Origin: DATIRA01 sp963766505
Lineage (GTDB): Bacteria > Pseudomonadota > Gammaproteobacteria > Steroidobacterales > Steroidobacteraceae
Assembly: GCA_963766505.1 (NCBI GenBank)
Contig: CAVYAL010000001.1
Location: forward strand, 702,925 to 766,924
Direction: 5' to 3'
Length of the DNA: 64,000 bases
In this document: positions 48,670-57,181 of the stretch, in pieces
Layout of the letters: every line of letters starts with the position of its first letter
Position numbering within the stretch: the first letter of the stretch is position 1
Program-made: the position numbers and the translations under genes
Notes under the pieces: model-generated
Seen by the model: the letters and a program-made list of their open reading frames with translations, nothing else
Database searches by the model: none
Told to the model about the DNA's origin: nothing

Positions 48670-49497
48670 TCAAGCCGGCCGCTCGACAGGAGTCCGGATC
48701 AACTCGACTTCCCGCGGATCCGACCAGGTCCGGGACCAGGGCAGCGCGTGTCGCGCCGTGCGCAACAGGACCCGCCGCAGAATCCCCGGGTCCGACCACA
48801 GGAACCGCTGGTACTGGATGCGCTGCGACCTCGTCGGTGATTCGCCGAGACCGAGCAGTACCCGCTGTATCCGGGCCGAGTAACGCAGGAACACGCCGCT
48901 GGCCGCCCACAGCGACGCCGTGTGGGTGGCCCAGTCGGAAGGACCGTCCCCGTACAGGTGGCGATAGACGTCGAGTGACACGGACTGGTGCTCGACCTCC
49001 TCGACCATGTGCCAGGTCAGCAACCGGCGCACTTCGGGATGCGTGTCGGCGAGGACCTGCGGTGTCGACAGCCCGACGATGGACAGGTCGTGAATCAGGT
49101 GCTCGGCGGCGACGATCATCGCGAGTTGCTGCCTGGTATCGCGGCCTGCCATGGCTTCCTGCCAGGCGGTCCGGCCGAGCGCCGTGAACGCAGCGACATC
49201 CGCCCCGAATTCGCCCAGTCGCTGGTTGAATGCCGCATGGTGTCGCGAATGCAGCGCTTCCTGCTTGATGAATGCGTCGACATCCTTGCGCAGGGCCGGT
49301 TCGGCGAGGTCCTTCAGCGCATGCCTCAGCACCCGGATCGCGGCTGTCTCGAACGTGGGCGCAAGCAGCGACAGCGCATTCCAGAGGTGGCTGACCAACG
49401 GGTTGCCTGCGGTGTGCACCGCCGGCACGTCGCTGAAGTCGAATTCGATGTCCATTCGGACCGGAATGTCGATCGGCGTGCTGCGTAGAGGCTTCAT
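48670..49497 (-). CDS. Predicted metal-dependent hydrolase (PF10118)
   Basis: 275 aa. The ferritin-like metal motif is visible as FIKQEALHSRHHAAFN, IVAAEHLIHD and MVEEVEHQSVSLDVY, matching the PF10118 family. Members are putative metal-dependent hydrolases with no settled substrate. It lies 34 bases after the TetR gene on the same strand, so the regulator probably controls it. Confidence 0.85.
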   Translation of the reverse strand: MKPLRSTPIDIPVRMDIEFDFSDVPAVHTAGNPLVSHLWNALSLLAPTFETAAIRVLRHALKDLAEPALRKDVDAFIKQEALHSRHHAAFNQRLGEFGADVAAFTALGRTAWQEAMAGRDTRQQLAMIVAAEHLIHDLSIVGLSTPQVLADTHPEVRRLLTWHMVEEVEHQSVSLDVYRHLYGDGPSDWATHTASLWAASGVFLRYSARIQRVLLGLGESPTRSQRIQYQRFLWSDPGILRRVLLRTARHALPWSRTWSDPREVELIRTPVERPA

Positions 49498-49531
49498 TAC
49501 TGGATTCCCTCGAAAAATAAATCAGGACCGG

Positions 49532-50137
49532 TCATTTCGCCGGCTTCTGTCGTTGCTCGATGAGCTGCACGATCGTGTCGCCCGTCCTGGCCAGGCGCGC
49601 GGTCAGCGCGAGGTCGTCGCCATCGAGGTCGTGCTGCAGGGCCGCCCCCTGCACCAGCGCGATAATCGTCTCGGCGAGGTCGTTCGCATCGCGTAGCGGT
49701 CCGGCGCCCGCTTGCAGTGTCTCGGCGATCCTGTCGCGTCCGTGGCGCATCACGGTCGCAAGCGACTCGCGCAGGGCCGGCGTGAGCAGGGCCCCCTCGA
49801 GCTGGATCCGCATCAACAGCTTGATCGGGCTCTGGGGAGCCAGGATTTCCTGCCGCCAGATCTCGACCGCCGCGCGGACCTGCTGCCGGACGCCACCACG
49901 AGCCCGCACCACCGACACGAGCGCGTCGAGCCATCGCCGCGCCGCGTCCTCTACCACGGCAGCAACGAGACCGTCCTTGCTGCCGAAGTGGTAATAGATG
50001 GCCGGCGGCGTCACGCCCGCGCGTTCGCAGAGCGTTTTTATGGTCGCGTTACCGACGCCACCCGCGGCAATGAGGTCCACGGCCGCAATGAAAATCTCGC
50101 GGTTCCGGCCCTTGACTTGATCAGTAGCGCTCGTCAT
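49532..50137 (-). CDS. TetR-family repressor
   Basis: 201 aa. N-terminal helix-turn-helix ATIKTLCERAGVTPPAIYYH followed by FGSKDGLVAAVVEDA, typical of TetR regulators. The C-terminal ligand domain (about residues 75-195) is not assignable to a subgroup. It is upstream of, and likely cotranscribed with, the PF10118 hydrolase gene. Confidence 0.9.
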   Translation of the reverse strand: MTSATDQVKGRNREIFIAAVDLIAAGGVGNATIKTLCERAGVTPPAIYYHFGSKDGLVAAVVEDAARRWLDALVSVVRARGGVRQQVRAAVEIWRQEILAPQSPIKLLMRIQLEGALLTPALRESLATVMRHGRDRIAETLQAGAGPLRDANDLAETIIALVQGAALQHDLDGDDLALTARLARTGDTIVQLIEQRQKPAK

Positions 50138-50170
50138 ATGTAGCGCTCACTATATTGATGCCGCTCACGG
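50126..50170 (-). promoter_or_regulatory. Promoter and repeated GAGCG sites at the tetR start
   Basis: On the minus strand GTGAGCGG and GTGAGCGC are direct copies separated by GCATCAATATA, and GAGCGCTAC recurs just inside the gene. The TATAGT-like sequence between the first two repeats could be the -10 box. The crowding of repeats around the start suggests autoregulation; binding is not shown. Confidence 0.35.
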
Positions 50171-50258
50171 TCGTCAAGGCTGCGCGGCTGGTAGGTCTAC
50201 TGCCGGTCGATTTTCCCCTCTCCCGGATCTCCGTCCCCGCCGGCAGGCACTCGAGCCC

Positions 50259-50420
50259 TTATTGCGCTCCGTAGAGCTGCCCCGCGATCGACGCGGTCGA
50301 ATCGGAATCCCCGTCGTGATTCGCCGCAGGCTCGATGCATTTCGCGAACGAGCCTGACACGAGCGCCGCGTACAACCCAACCGCGAGCGCCTCCTCGCCC
50401 ACCCAGCCCTCGCCGAGCGC
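50259..50420 (-). pseudogene. C-terminal remnant of ADP-ribosylglycohydrolase (copy A)
   Basis: The complement reads GEGWVGEEALAVGLYAALVS, then SFAKCIEPAANHDGDSDSTA and SIAGQLYGA. This is the metal-binding C-terminal portion of ADP-ribosylglycohydrolases (NHDGDSDSTxxIxG). A stop follows at once (AQ then stop), although the expected continuation (GLECLPAG) is readable in another frame. The rest of the gene is absent. The 50138-50575 gap has no intact gene. Confidence 0.6.
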
Positions 50421-50575
50421 GCGATGGGAATCGAACCCGCGCGAGCAACGCCGCTCGTCTCGCCAGTTCAATCACTTGCGAAGAGCGATGTTCCGGCGTG
50501 TGATTGACGTGTGACCGCGCGGCGATCCGCCACCCGCCGCGTGGCCACACCTCCGCAACAGATCGCGCAACGTGC

Positions 50576-50869
50576 CTATGGCACAAATCCAATCTCCCGC
50601 TGATGTCGGATCGCGAGCACCCTCACTTCGTCCTGCGGGACGACGAACCGGTACAGCGCGATGTACCCCGTCTGGCCGAAGGAAATCACGAGCTCCCGAA
50701 TGTCGCCGTGCACGCGCCGCCCAATCAACGGATGCGCGGCCAGGTTTTCGATGGCCGAACGGATAGCACCGGCCGCCGCGATTGCCGCGTCCGGGTTCTC
50801 GCTTGCCAGCAACTCGAAGGCGCGCTCGAGGTGGGACAGTACCCGCGCCGAATAGACTACCGTCGCCAC
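50576..50869 (-). CDS. RelE/ParE-family toxin
   Basis: 97 aa reading VVYSARVLSHLERAFELLAS, then AIRSAIENLAAHPLIGRRV, and RELVISFGQTGYIALYRFVV with the family end RVLAIRHQREIGF. This is a standard ParE/RelE toxin. It overlaps its antitoxin gene by 13 bases, indicating coupling. Confidence 0.85.
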   Translation of the reverse strand: MATVVYSARVLSHLERAFELLASENPDAAIAAAGAIRSAIENLAAHPLIGRRVHGDIRELVISFGQTGYIALYRFVVPQDEVRVLAIRHQREIGFVP

Positions 50870-51138
50870 GGCTTCGGCCGCGCAGCGTGCTGACCGCGGG
50901 CCAGGCGTTCTACCCAGGCATGCACGTCGTCCGCGCGATACACCTCGCCGGTCCGCTCGATCTCCTCGTCGGCCGCCAACGCTTCCTTGACGAGGCTGCG
51001 CATCTGCTCCTCGTAGTCGGCATGCCGTTCTACCGCTTCGAGGATGAAGCTATGCGCCGAGCGTCCGGATTGCTTCGCGAGCGCGTGGATGCGCGCGCGC
51101 AGTTTAGGTGGCAAGCGAATCGTCGTCGTTTCAGCCAT
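50857..51138 (-). CDS. Ribbon-helix-helix antitoxin
   Basis: 93 aa. Ribbon-helix-helix TTIRLPPKLRARIHALAKQS followed by GRSAHSFILEAVERHADYEE; the acidic C-terminal half (DEEIERTGEVYRADDVHAWV) would bind the toxin. Antitoxin-first order with overlapping toxin gene. Confidence 0.85.
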   Translation of the reverse strand: MAETTTIRLPPKLRARIHALAKQSGRSAHSFILEAVERHADYEEQMRSLVKEALAADEEIERTGEVYRADDVHAWVERLARGQHAARPKPWRR

Positions 51139-51262
51139 GGGTCAAATCCTGCAGAGCATGCGCGTACTACGTTTGTAGCACTCACGAACTGCGCGCGCAA
51201 GCCACGGACGTGACATCTCTGACCGCCCCGCCTGGACCCACGGCCCGGCTGCGGACCCCTCC

Positions 51263-51598
51263 TCATGCGTTCCCAGCAGGGCGCGCCAGCAACGCCTCAC
51301 AGCCGGTGCCGGCCAGTATTCCGTCAACTCTCGCGCGATCAGCCTCGTCCAGGCGCGCGTATTCGATGAGCGGCCGCTCCTGGCCGATTTTCCACTTTCC
51401 CGGATGTCCGCTTCCGGCGAAGGAAGTCAGCTCCGAGACCGCTACACGCTTCGCTACCTGACCCCACTCTCCCGCTAGTTCCAGCAGCGCCTCGAGCACA
51501 TCGACCCTGTACACCGCCTCCGCCGGCAGGCACTCGAGCCCGTACCTCGCCGCGTACAGTCCGACCGCGAGGTTAGGCGGCGACATACGTGGCCTCAA
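51263..51598 (-). CDS. Hypothetical protein, possibly with a degenerate ADP-ribosylglycohydrolase tail (copy B)
   Basis: 111 aa, start coupled (ATGA overlap) to the stop of the ParB-like gene upstream. The N-terminus reads AVGLYAARYGLECLPAEAVY then RVDVLEALLELAGEW, which looks like the extreme C-terminus of an ADP-ribosylglycohydrolase; the same words occur near copy A. The remaining 65 residues (KWKIGQERPLIEYARLDEAD) match nothing recognised. It may be a real small protein that arose from a remnant. Confidence 0.4.
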   Translation of the reverse strand: MRPRMSPPNLAVGLYAARYGLECLPAEAVYRVDVLEALLELAGEWGQVAKRVAVSELTSFAGSGHPGKWKIGQERPLIEYARLDEADRARVDGILAGTGCEALLARPAGNA

Positions 51599-51972
51599 TA
51601 CGGCAAGTCATCGGGATGCACACCGACATAATCAGGATCGGGGTCGCGCTCAAAGCGCACGGCTTCGATGTCCGCGCGCCCTAGCAGGAGCGCCTTGCAA
51701 ATGCGATGCATGCCGTCCATGACTCGACCATCGCGCGAAAGGATCACCGGGTGGGCAAAGTCGCATTCCTGGATGAGGCGGGCGTGCTCTACAACGTCCC
51801 GACAGGTCAAACGGGTCGTTCCTTCGCTCGACCAGTAAGCCTCGTCGATTTCGCGAATCGAAGCCAGCGGAACACGTTCACGCGGGAACCCGGCTGACAG
51901 TTTCACGAGGCGATCAACGTCCCACGCACGGAGCCCGGCCGGTGACGTGCGGAAATGGTATTGCCTGCGCAT
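51595..51972 (-). CDS. ParB/Srx-fold-like hypothetical protein
   Basis: 125 aa. The central segment HPVILSRDGRVMDGMHRICK followed by ALLLGRADIEAVRF resembles the ParB/sulfiredoxin fold, where the D-G-x-H-R motif sits in the nucleotide-binding loop. The end PDPDYVGVHPDDLPY looks like a conserved family tail. Stand-alone members of this kind are common near toxin-antitoxin genes, but their role is unknown. It is followed by, and overlaps by four bases, the gene at 51263. Confidence 0.6.
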   Translation of the reverse strand: MRRQYHFRTSPAGLRAWDVDRLVKLSAGFPRERVPLASIREIDEAYWSSEGTTRLTCRDVVEHARLIQECDFAHPVILSRDGRVMDGMHRICKALLLGRADIEAVRFERDPDPDYVGVHPDDLPY

Positions 51973-52046
51973 GGTGGACGACGACTAACGTCTTGGCGAT
52001 GAGCGGCGGGCGAAGCCCGTCCGCTTCATCGCGTTGTTGGGCAACC

Positions 52047-52553
52047 TCACGCGTCCTTCGGGATCCAGGATCGAACCGTCTGATGGTGCTCGGACCACGC
52101 GGACCACGCAGCTTCCGCCCATGCCCGAACGCGCTTGGCGTGGCTTTCAGCATCGCGCGCGCCGTGCACGTTGACCACCGTCATGCCCCCCATCGAGGAT
52201 GGCGGAGGCAACCACTTGAATCGCTCGCTGACCGCGGCCGCAGCGCGCATGGCGCGAATAGCGTACTCAGGTGTTGCCTTCTGCTCAAGAAGCAGGCAAA
52301 GGCTGATGAGGTGAACGGCCACCGACTGAATGGTTTGAAGGGACGGTCGACCGGGGTGTTGCACTGCGTAGGTGTCCACCGTTAAACGGTGGGACGCCCA
52401 AAAGGCCAGGTCGCTGTACTCCCGAGCAAGGACCTCGCCATAGAGCTGCCAGCATCCCGGCGAGGACTCCATGTACCGGTGCGTCGGTCCATCAATCGCA
52501 GGGACGTCGGCGCCACAGCCGATGCAGGCCACCACGCGAAGATCAGTCGTCAT
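52047..52553 (-). CDS. DUF5946 family protein
   Basis: 168 aa. The N-terminus CIGCGADVPAIDGPTHRYME followed by SSPGCWQLYGEVLAREYSDL, then HRLTVDTYAVQHPGRPSLQT and SVAVHLISLCLLLEQK, is the DUF5946 pattern with a CxxC pair and an internal His/Cys. The Cys/His set may bind zinc. Function is unknown. ATG 52553 is preferred to the further upstream starts (52586, 52664), which add unsupported sequence. Confidence 0.8.
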   Translation of the reverse strand: MTTDLRVVACIGCGADVPAIDGPTHRYMESSPGCWQLYGEVLAREYSDLAFWASHRLTVDTYAVQHPGRPSLQTIQSVAVHLISLCLLLEQKATPEYAIRAMRAAAAVSERFKWLPPPSSMGGMTVVNVHGARDAESHAKRVRAWAEAAWSAWSEHHQTVRSWIPKDA

Positions 52554-52742
52554 CTGCTGTCTGCCCAACTTTGAATTGAACGACATAGATGTCGGTTCAA
52601 TTCCCCGATGGCGGCATAAAACCGGCGTATGTCCATTAGGTCGGCTCCGATGCCGGTAGCACAATTATCCGGACGGGCGGGCTCACCCAGTTAATCAATC
52701 CTGGCCCCATCGGGAGGGTTCGCAAATGCAGACCCACAACGC

Positions 52743-53277
52743 ACCTCCGAATCCCCGTCGTGATTCGCCGCAAGCTCGATGCACTTCGCGAACGAGTGCG
52801 AGCACTTTCTCGACCGATGTCTTCCAGGCCACATCCCGCAACGCATCCCGTGTGAGCACCGCCATGGCGCCAGCCGGCAGAAACCCGTCCGGATGCCCGT
52901 GCGTGAGTGCGGCCGCTTCAGCCCCCAGTCTGAATGCGTCGCTGCGTTCCGTACCAGTCGAGATACGCCTCGTTTATCTCGCCGGTCACCTGGTTGAGCC
53001 CGCTCGCCCGTGTCATGCCCTCGAGCGTGAACAGCGTCATCTGCGTGTCGTCCGACACGACGAGCTCCCCTGCAGCCTCGGCGAGCTGGATGCCCGCTGA
53101 CCCGTACGCGCTGTCGCCCTGCTTCCCAGGGCACAGCGTGATGCCTACGACGCCGCGTCCCGCCGCCACCTCCGCAATCCGCAACGGATCCGTCTCGCTC
53201 GTTCGCTTTCCGCTCGTCACCGTTACCTCCGTGTCCATCCCCAGCGCTCGATCCTGAGCTGCGCGCTTGATCATCAA
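52743..53277 (-). pseudogene. Internally deleted ADP-ribosylglycohydrolase (copy C)
   Basis: The N-terminal part (53277-52918) reads DPLRIAEVAAGRGVVGITLC, PGKQGDSAYGSAGI, then the metal motif ELVVSDDTQMTLFTLEGMTR and NEAYLDWYGTQ. These match the N-terminal region of ADP-ribosylglycohydrolases, preceded by a phosphatase-like lead-in seen in some fusions. After a stop, the C-terminal piece HSFAKCIELAANHDGDSE (52800-52743) appears in another frame on the same strand, with the middle of the gene missing. It shares 42 of 44 bases with copy A around this motif. It is a non-functional remnant. Confidence 0.6.
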
Positions 53278-53358
53278 TCGCGACTACAGGGTGTTGGCGC
53301 TGAAACAGCCAGGGTGTCGGCCTTGCTGAATCTTGATGTTTCTTTAATCGGCGCGCAT

Positions 53359-54048
53359 TCACGTCGCCATCAGCACCGGCCCGCCCTTCTCCTCCGCCCG
53401 CTGATATGCCGGCCGCGCCCGCACACGGTCCCGGTAGGCGACCAGGTGCGGATGACTCCCGGCGTCCGTCGAACGCGACAGCAACGCCTCGACCGGGAAG
53501 CTCATCTGGAAATCCGCCATGCTGAGCCGCTCGCCCGCGAACCACGGGTTCCGCCCCAGGTGCTCGTCGATGAACGCCGAGGCCGTCGCCAGGTTCGGGT
53601 CCACCAGCTGCGCCTGCACCTTGCCGCTGATCGCCCTCGCGATCGGCTTCGCGAAGAACGGCATCGGCGACGTCGGGATCGTGACGAACACGAGCTTCAT
53701 CACCAGCCAGTTCATCAGCGAACCTTCCGCGTAATGCATCCAGTACCGGCACTGCCAGTACTCCGGGCTGCCGGGCGGCGGGTTCAGGCCTGCAAGGTCT
53801 CCCTGGGCCTGCTGCCCGTACTTCTCTGACAGGTACTCGATGATCACGCCCGACTCGGCGAACACCTGCCCGTCGTCGGTCACCACCGGCGACTTGCCGA
53901 GCGGGTGCACCTTCTTGAGCTCCGGCGGCGCGAGCCTGGTCACCGGGTTGCGCCGGTAGATCTTCAGCTCATACGGGACCCCGAGTTCCTCCAGCAACCA
54001 CAGCACGCGCTGGGAGCGCGAGGTCTCGAGATGGTGCACGGTCAGCAT
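53359..54048 (-). CDS. Glutathione S-transferase
   Basis: 229 aa. N-terminal thioredoxin-like domain TVHHLETSRSQRVLWLLEEL with the cis-Pro region HPLGKSPVVTDDGQVFAES followed by GVIIEYLSEKY. The C-terminal helical domain holds ERLSMADFQMSFPVEALL, a GST N-capping pattern. It conjugates glutathione to electrophiles, or acts as a related stress enzyme. It is a stand-alone gene. Confidence 0.9.
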   Translation of the reverse strand: MLTVHHLETSRSQRVLWLLEELGVPYELKIYRRNPVTRLAPPELKKVHPLGKSPVVTDDGQVFAESGVIIEYLSEKYGQQAQGDLAGLNPPPGSPEYWQCRYWMHYAEGSLMNWLVMKLVFVTIPTSPMPFFAKPIARAISGKVQAQLVDPNLATASAFIDEHLGRNPWFAGERLSMADFQMSFPVEALLSRSTDAGSHPHLVAYRDRVRARPAYQRAEEKGGPVLMAT

Positions 54049-54161
54049 GCGATCCCCCTTCAGTTTCCGCCCGGTACGGTCCGGACTTCGCTCGCAGCTT
54101 AGCCCCTCGCCCGCCGATGCAAGGCCCTAACTGCAGGGCACCGTCCAGTTTCGACGCCTGG

Positions 54162-54749
54162 CTAGTGCCCACCCCGGACCGTGAGTCCCTCCGCCCGCAG
54201 CACCTCGGCCAGCCCTTCCTCGATGGCCTCCGCCTGTGCGCGCGGAATCCTGTTGAGGTGCAACACCGGACCCGTGAGCAGCTCGAGCCCACGCTTGAGC
54301 ACACTCCCCGCGGAGCGTATCCCCGCCTTGTGCTGATCGAAGCGCTCGGCGGGCGAGTACTGCGTCGAGCCCACGTACACCCCGTAGGGATCTCCGGCCC
54401 GATCGCCGTAGTCGAGCAGCACGAGGTAGACGTTCGAGCGACCTCTCCCCTCAGCCACGAACCGCCCCGCCACTTCATAGACGAGCGGCAGCCACTCCAC
54501 GTACCGCATCGGCAGCCAGTCCGGAACGGACTCGGGCGCGGCCCGCCACAGCAATCCCAGCATCCGCTCGATGTTCATCGGCGGCTCGTGCTTCATCCAG
54601 AACTCGTGGATGCAGTGCGCGCCGGCCACCCCGTCGCGGTCCCCGAGTGCCTCCTCGAAGCTTCGGAGCAGTTCATCGCGGCCGAGTCCGCGGAACGGCC
54701 GGTCCCCCGGGCGTGCCGGTTTCCTGTCCTTATTCGCTTTACTGGCCAT
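54162..54749 (-). CDS. Hypothetical protein with GIY-YIG-like C-terminal half
   Basis: 195 aa. Residues about 125-190 contain YGVYVGSTQYSPAERFDQHK then LTGPVLHLNRIPRAQAEAIE. This resembles the GIY-YIG strand-strand-helix (G-V-Y-V-G-S-T, followed by an R and a late Glu). The N-terminal 110 residues are a helical region with many aromatic residues and no match. An endonuclease activity is possible but not demonstrated by the motif set. Confidence 0.5.
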   Translation of the reverse strand: MASKANKDRKPARPGDRPFRGLGRDELLRSFEEALGDRDGVAGAHCIHEFWMKHEPPMNIERMLGLLWRAAPESVPDWLPMRYVEWLPLVYEVAGRFVAEGRGRSNVYLVLLDYGDRAGDPYGVYVGSTQYSPAERFDQHKAGIRSAGSVLKRGLELLTGPVLHLNRIPRAQAEAIEEGLAEVLRAEGLTVRGGH

Positions 54750-54925
54750 TTTTCAGCTGCCGTCGAGCTCCAGAGCACCGCAGCTACCTTACATACCTTC
54801 GCCGCGAGCCCTTGCCGCGACGCTTCGGCAGTATGCGTCGCTGCGGCCAGAATCCGACCGTCCGAGCCATGCCCGGAGCGCGTTCATGCCTGCCACGCCG
54901 AGCGGCGGCGCGGTCTGGAGAGACC

Positions 54926-55150
54926 TTAGTCCAATATGTCCCCGAGTCCGAGGTCCTTGCGCGCCTTCAGGACTTCTTCGCGGCACTCGAGCGGATTGAT
55001 GCGCTTCAACTCGGCCCGCCTGAGATGCTCCAGCGCGTCCTCGCGCTGCTTCCTGGACCACCTGTCCTTGTTGTCGTCGTCCTTGATCTTCTTGCGCAGG
55101 CCGTCGACGTCCTGCTGGCACTCCCAGGCAAGCGCGTATATCAACTCCAT
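54926..55150 (-). CDS. Small charged protein of unknown function
   Basis: 74 aa from ATG 55150: MELIYALAWECQQDVDGLRK then KIKDDDNKDRWSRKQREDAL and EHLRRAELKRINPLECREEV. It has an Asp/Lys/Arg-rich helical pattern. The ribosome site is weak. Codon use looks coding, but no family is recognised, and it is divergent from the M15 peptidase gene. Confidence 0.45.
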   Translation of the reverse strand: MELIYALAWECQQDVDGLRKKIKDDDNKDRWSRKQREDALEHLRRAELKRINPLECREEVLKARKDLGLGDILD

Positions 55151-55216
55151 CTCGGCTGCGCGCAATCCCGTGGTGTAGGCTATCCGCCGAAGTTCACGTT
55201 GCTCGGGGAGACCATC

Positions 55217-55666
55217 ATGGCCAGTCGCTACACGGTCCGCTCGAAAGACAGCTTCCGCAAGATCGCCAAGGCGAAATACGGGGACGCCGCGCTTGCCCAC
55301 GCGCTCGCCTCCCGGCTCGCCTGGGGCAACCCGGCACCGCTCGCAACGAAGATCCGCTGCCACAAGGTCGTGGCTCCCACCATGGTGCAGGTCTTCTCGG
55401 CCGTCGAACGCGCAGGCCTCAAGAGCGCCGTGCGCACCTACGGCGGCTGCTATAACTATCGTCCGAAGCGCACGGGCAGCCGGCCCTCGACCCACAGCTG
55501 GGGCATCGCGCTGGACTTGAACCCGGGCACCAACGCCATGGGCACCGCCGGTGACATGGACCCGCGCCTGGTCGAACTGTTCCGCGAACACGGCTTCAAA
55601 TGGGGCGGCGACTGGACCGGCCGCAACAAGGACCCGATGCACTTCCAGTTCTGCACGGGCTACTGA
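55217..55666 (+). CDS. LysM-like plus M15 peptidase (endolysin-type)
   Basis: 149 aa, GGGGAG site before ATG 55217. Residues 3-22 (SRYTVRSKDSFRKIAKAKYG) look like the start of a LysM module. Residues 75-149 are a M15_4 D-Ala-D-Ala carboxypeptidase: RPSTHSWGIALDLNPGTNAM has the zinc His and Asp, and the C-terminal DPMHFQF supplies the second zinc His. No signal peptide is seen. The length suits a phage endolysin. It is followed by a small two-helix membrane protein, which could be its partner. Confidence 0.75.
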   Translation: MASRYTVRSKDSFRKIAKAKYGDAALAHALASRLAWGNPAPLATKIRCHKVVAPTMVQVFSAVERAGLKSAVRTYGGCYNYRPKRTGSRPSTHSWGIALDLNPGTNAMGTAGDMDPRLVELFREHGFKWGGDWTGRNKDPMHFQFCTGY

Positions 55667-55816
55667 CCCGCACCGCTGGGTGTCCGCCTCGGCCCGGCAT
55701 GTCGATCCTGTCGCCGGGCTCGATCGCGCCCGAGGCTGCCACGGGGCGCGATTGTGTTCGATACCTCGTCAACGATGGGCTGACGCGAGATCCCTTCCAG
55801 CAACGGAGCGAACGGC

Positions 55817-56140
55817 ATGCAAATGGTGAATCCCGACCTCTGGAAATACGGCATGACCCTGATCATCGGATCACTGACCGTATTGTTTCTTTGCGGCGCT
55901 TATGTCGCTGGAAAGTACTTCCAGTCATCCCCGCAGCGAGCCTCAGAGGACACCAACAACTTCCTGACCAGCCAGGGTGCTGTTCGGTTGGCGACGGTCG
56001 GAGCGGTCGCCTTTGTCGTTTGCATTCTGAGCCTGTTCGGCGTGCTGAATGAAGGCGCCATAGCCATTCTCAGCGGAATAACCGGCTACGTGCTGGGAGG
56101 CATTCCGGCGCCGACCGCCAAGCCTCCGAAGCGAGATTGA
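55817..56140 (+). CDS. Small two-helix membrane protein (holin-like)
   Basis: 107 aa, two hydrophobic helices at about residues 14-32 and 58-77 (ATVGAVAFVVCILSLFGVL), with a third possible segment near 85-98. Short charged ends (KYFQSSPQRASEDTNN and AKPPKRD). Size and layout match phage holins, but no sequence family is recognised. It is 150 bases after the M15 peptidase gene, so a lysis pair is possible but weakly supported. Confidence 0.45.
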   Translation: MQMVNPDLWKYGMTLIIGSLTVLFLCGAYVAGKYFQSSPQRASEDTNNFLTSQGAVRLATVGAVAFVVCILSLFGVLNEGAIAILSGITGYVLGGIPAPTAKPPKRD

Positions 56141-56215
56141 ATCGCGGCGGCGCTCGGATACGCCGCCGCTTCCACTCCCGGGGTCCGACGTGCACGCGCT
56201 AGCCTGAAACGGCAC

Positions 56216-57181
56216 ATGAATCCCTGGCTGCTCGCCGCCGTGTTCGTGCTCGCGCTGGGCGCACTCGCCGCGCTCATTCGTGCGGTCGTAAAAATGCTTC
56301 GTGCCGCGCGCCTGAGCGATGTTCCGCTCCGTCCCCGCCAGCAGATCGAATTTCCTGCCGCCGGCAAAATCATCCTCTGCATGGAGGGCAAACGCTTCAC
56401 ACCTCTTTTCCGCAAACTCCGCTTTGGACTTCGTCAGCCGGGTGGCGCCGAGATTACCGGCCGCGGGATCCTGTTTCGAACTGTCGCCGCTGGCCGCTCC
56501 CGCGCGCGAGTCACACTCCGGAAATACGATCTGCCGATGGCGGGTCGGTACGAGCTCGCAATTGATGGCCTTGAACCGCAGCACATCGATGCGCCGGAAC
56601 ATTCGGTCGTGTTCATGCGACCGCACCTGGCACGAACGTTCCTGCTGGTCATGGGTATCACGCTCGCGGCGGCGCTTGCGATCTCGAGCCTGGTCTTCTT
56701 CCTGCTCATCGTCGTGCCCACGGCCGCAGCCATCGATCCGGGTCGCAGCACGGGGTATGTCCGGTACGACGATTCACGCGTCGACCTGCGTGAGGCCTTC
56801 GCCCACTTGCACCGGGGCACGAGCGACGAACCTCTGCAGGCTGCGGAATTGCGCATCGTGCTTTCCGATGGCGAGATTCCACAGGAATCTCTGACGGGCC
56901 CGGACACCCGGCGCTTGCTCGAGCTGGCGCGCGCGGGAGAGGTTAAAGGGGTGCTGATCCGCATGAACCCCGGGGATCCCGGAACTCTCACGCTCACCGT
57001 GCTCGCACCACCTCGCACAGGCCAGGACACGCTCACTACCCGGCGATCTTCTGACGGCAGCGACGGGATGCTTCGAAACCTTCGCCTCTCACCGCAGCGT
57101 GTCAGCGGCGATCTGAATTGTCCGGCGGACTCCGACCTCGCGTGCCTGGCTCATTTCAGCGCCCCACTGTTCACCGACTGA
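56216..57181 (+). CDS. Hypothetical two-helix membrane protein
   Basis: 321 aa. N-terminal helix (residues 5-24, AAVFVLALGALAALIRAVV) and a second helix near 140-165 (MGITLAAALAISSLVFFLLI). The cytoplasmic loop between them is a compact beta-rich region (RFTPLFRKLRFGLRQP, RARVTLRKYDLP). The C-terminal 150 residues are polar and probably periplasmic. No family is recognised and there is no operon partner other than the preceding small membrane protein. Confidence 0.55.
   Translation: MNPWLLAAVFVLALGALAALIRAVVKMLRAARLSDVPLRPRQQIEFPAAGKIILCMEGKRFTPLFRKLRFGLRQPGGAEITGRGILFRTVAAGRSRARVTLRKYDLPMAGRYELAIDGLEPQHIDAPEHSVVFMRPHLARTFLLVMGITLAAALAISSLVFFLLIVVPTAAAIDPGRSTGYVRYDDSRVDLREAFAHLHRGTSDEPLQAAELRIVLSDGEIPQESLTGPDTRRLLELARAGEVKGVLIRMNPGDPGTLTLTVLAPPRTGQDTLTTRRSSDGSDGMLRNLRLSPQRVSGDLNCPADSDLACLAHFSAPLFTD

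Noticed and set aside
50395..50450. tRNA-like T-arm sequence (GGTTCGATTCCC) on the minus strand
   Set aside because: The T-stem does not pair beyond three bases, no acceptor, D or anticodon stems were found, and the sequence is explained by the glycohydrolase remnant reading frame.
52691..53752. 353-codon minus-strand frame across the glycohydrolase remnant
   Set aside because: Mostly Arg/Gly-rich shadow sequence; only its C-terminal few dozen codons show the ADP-ribosylglycohydrolase motif, already described as a remnant.
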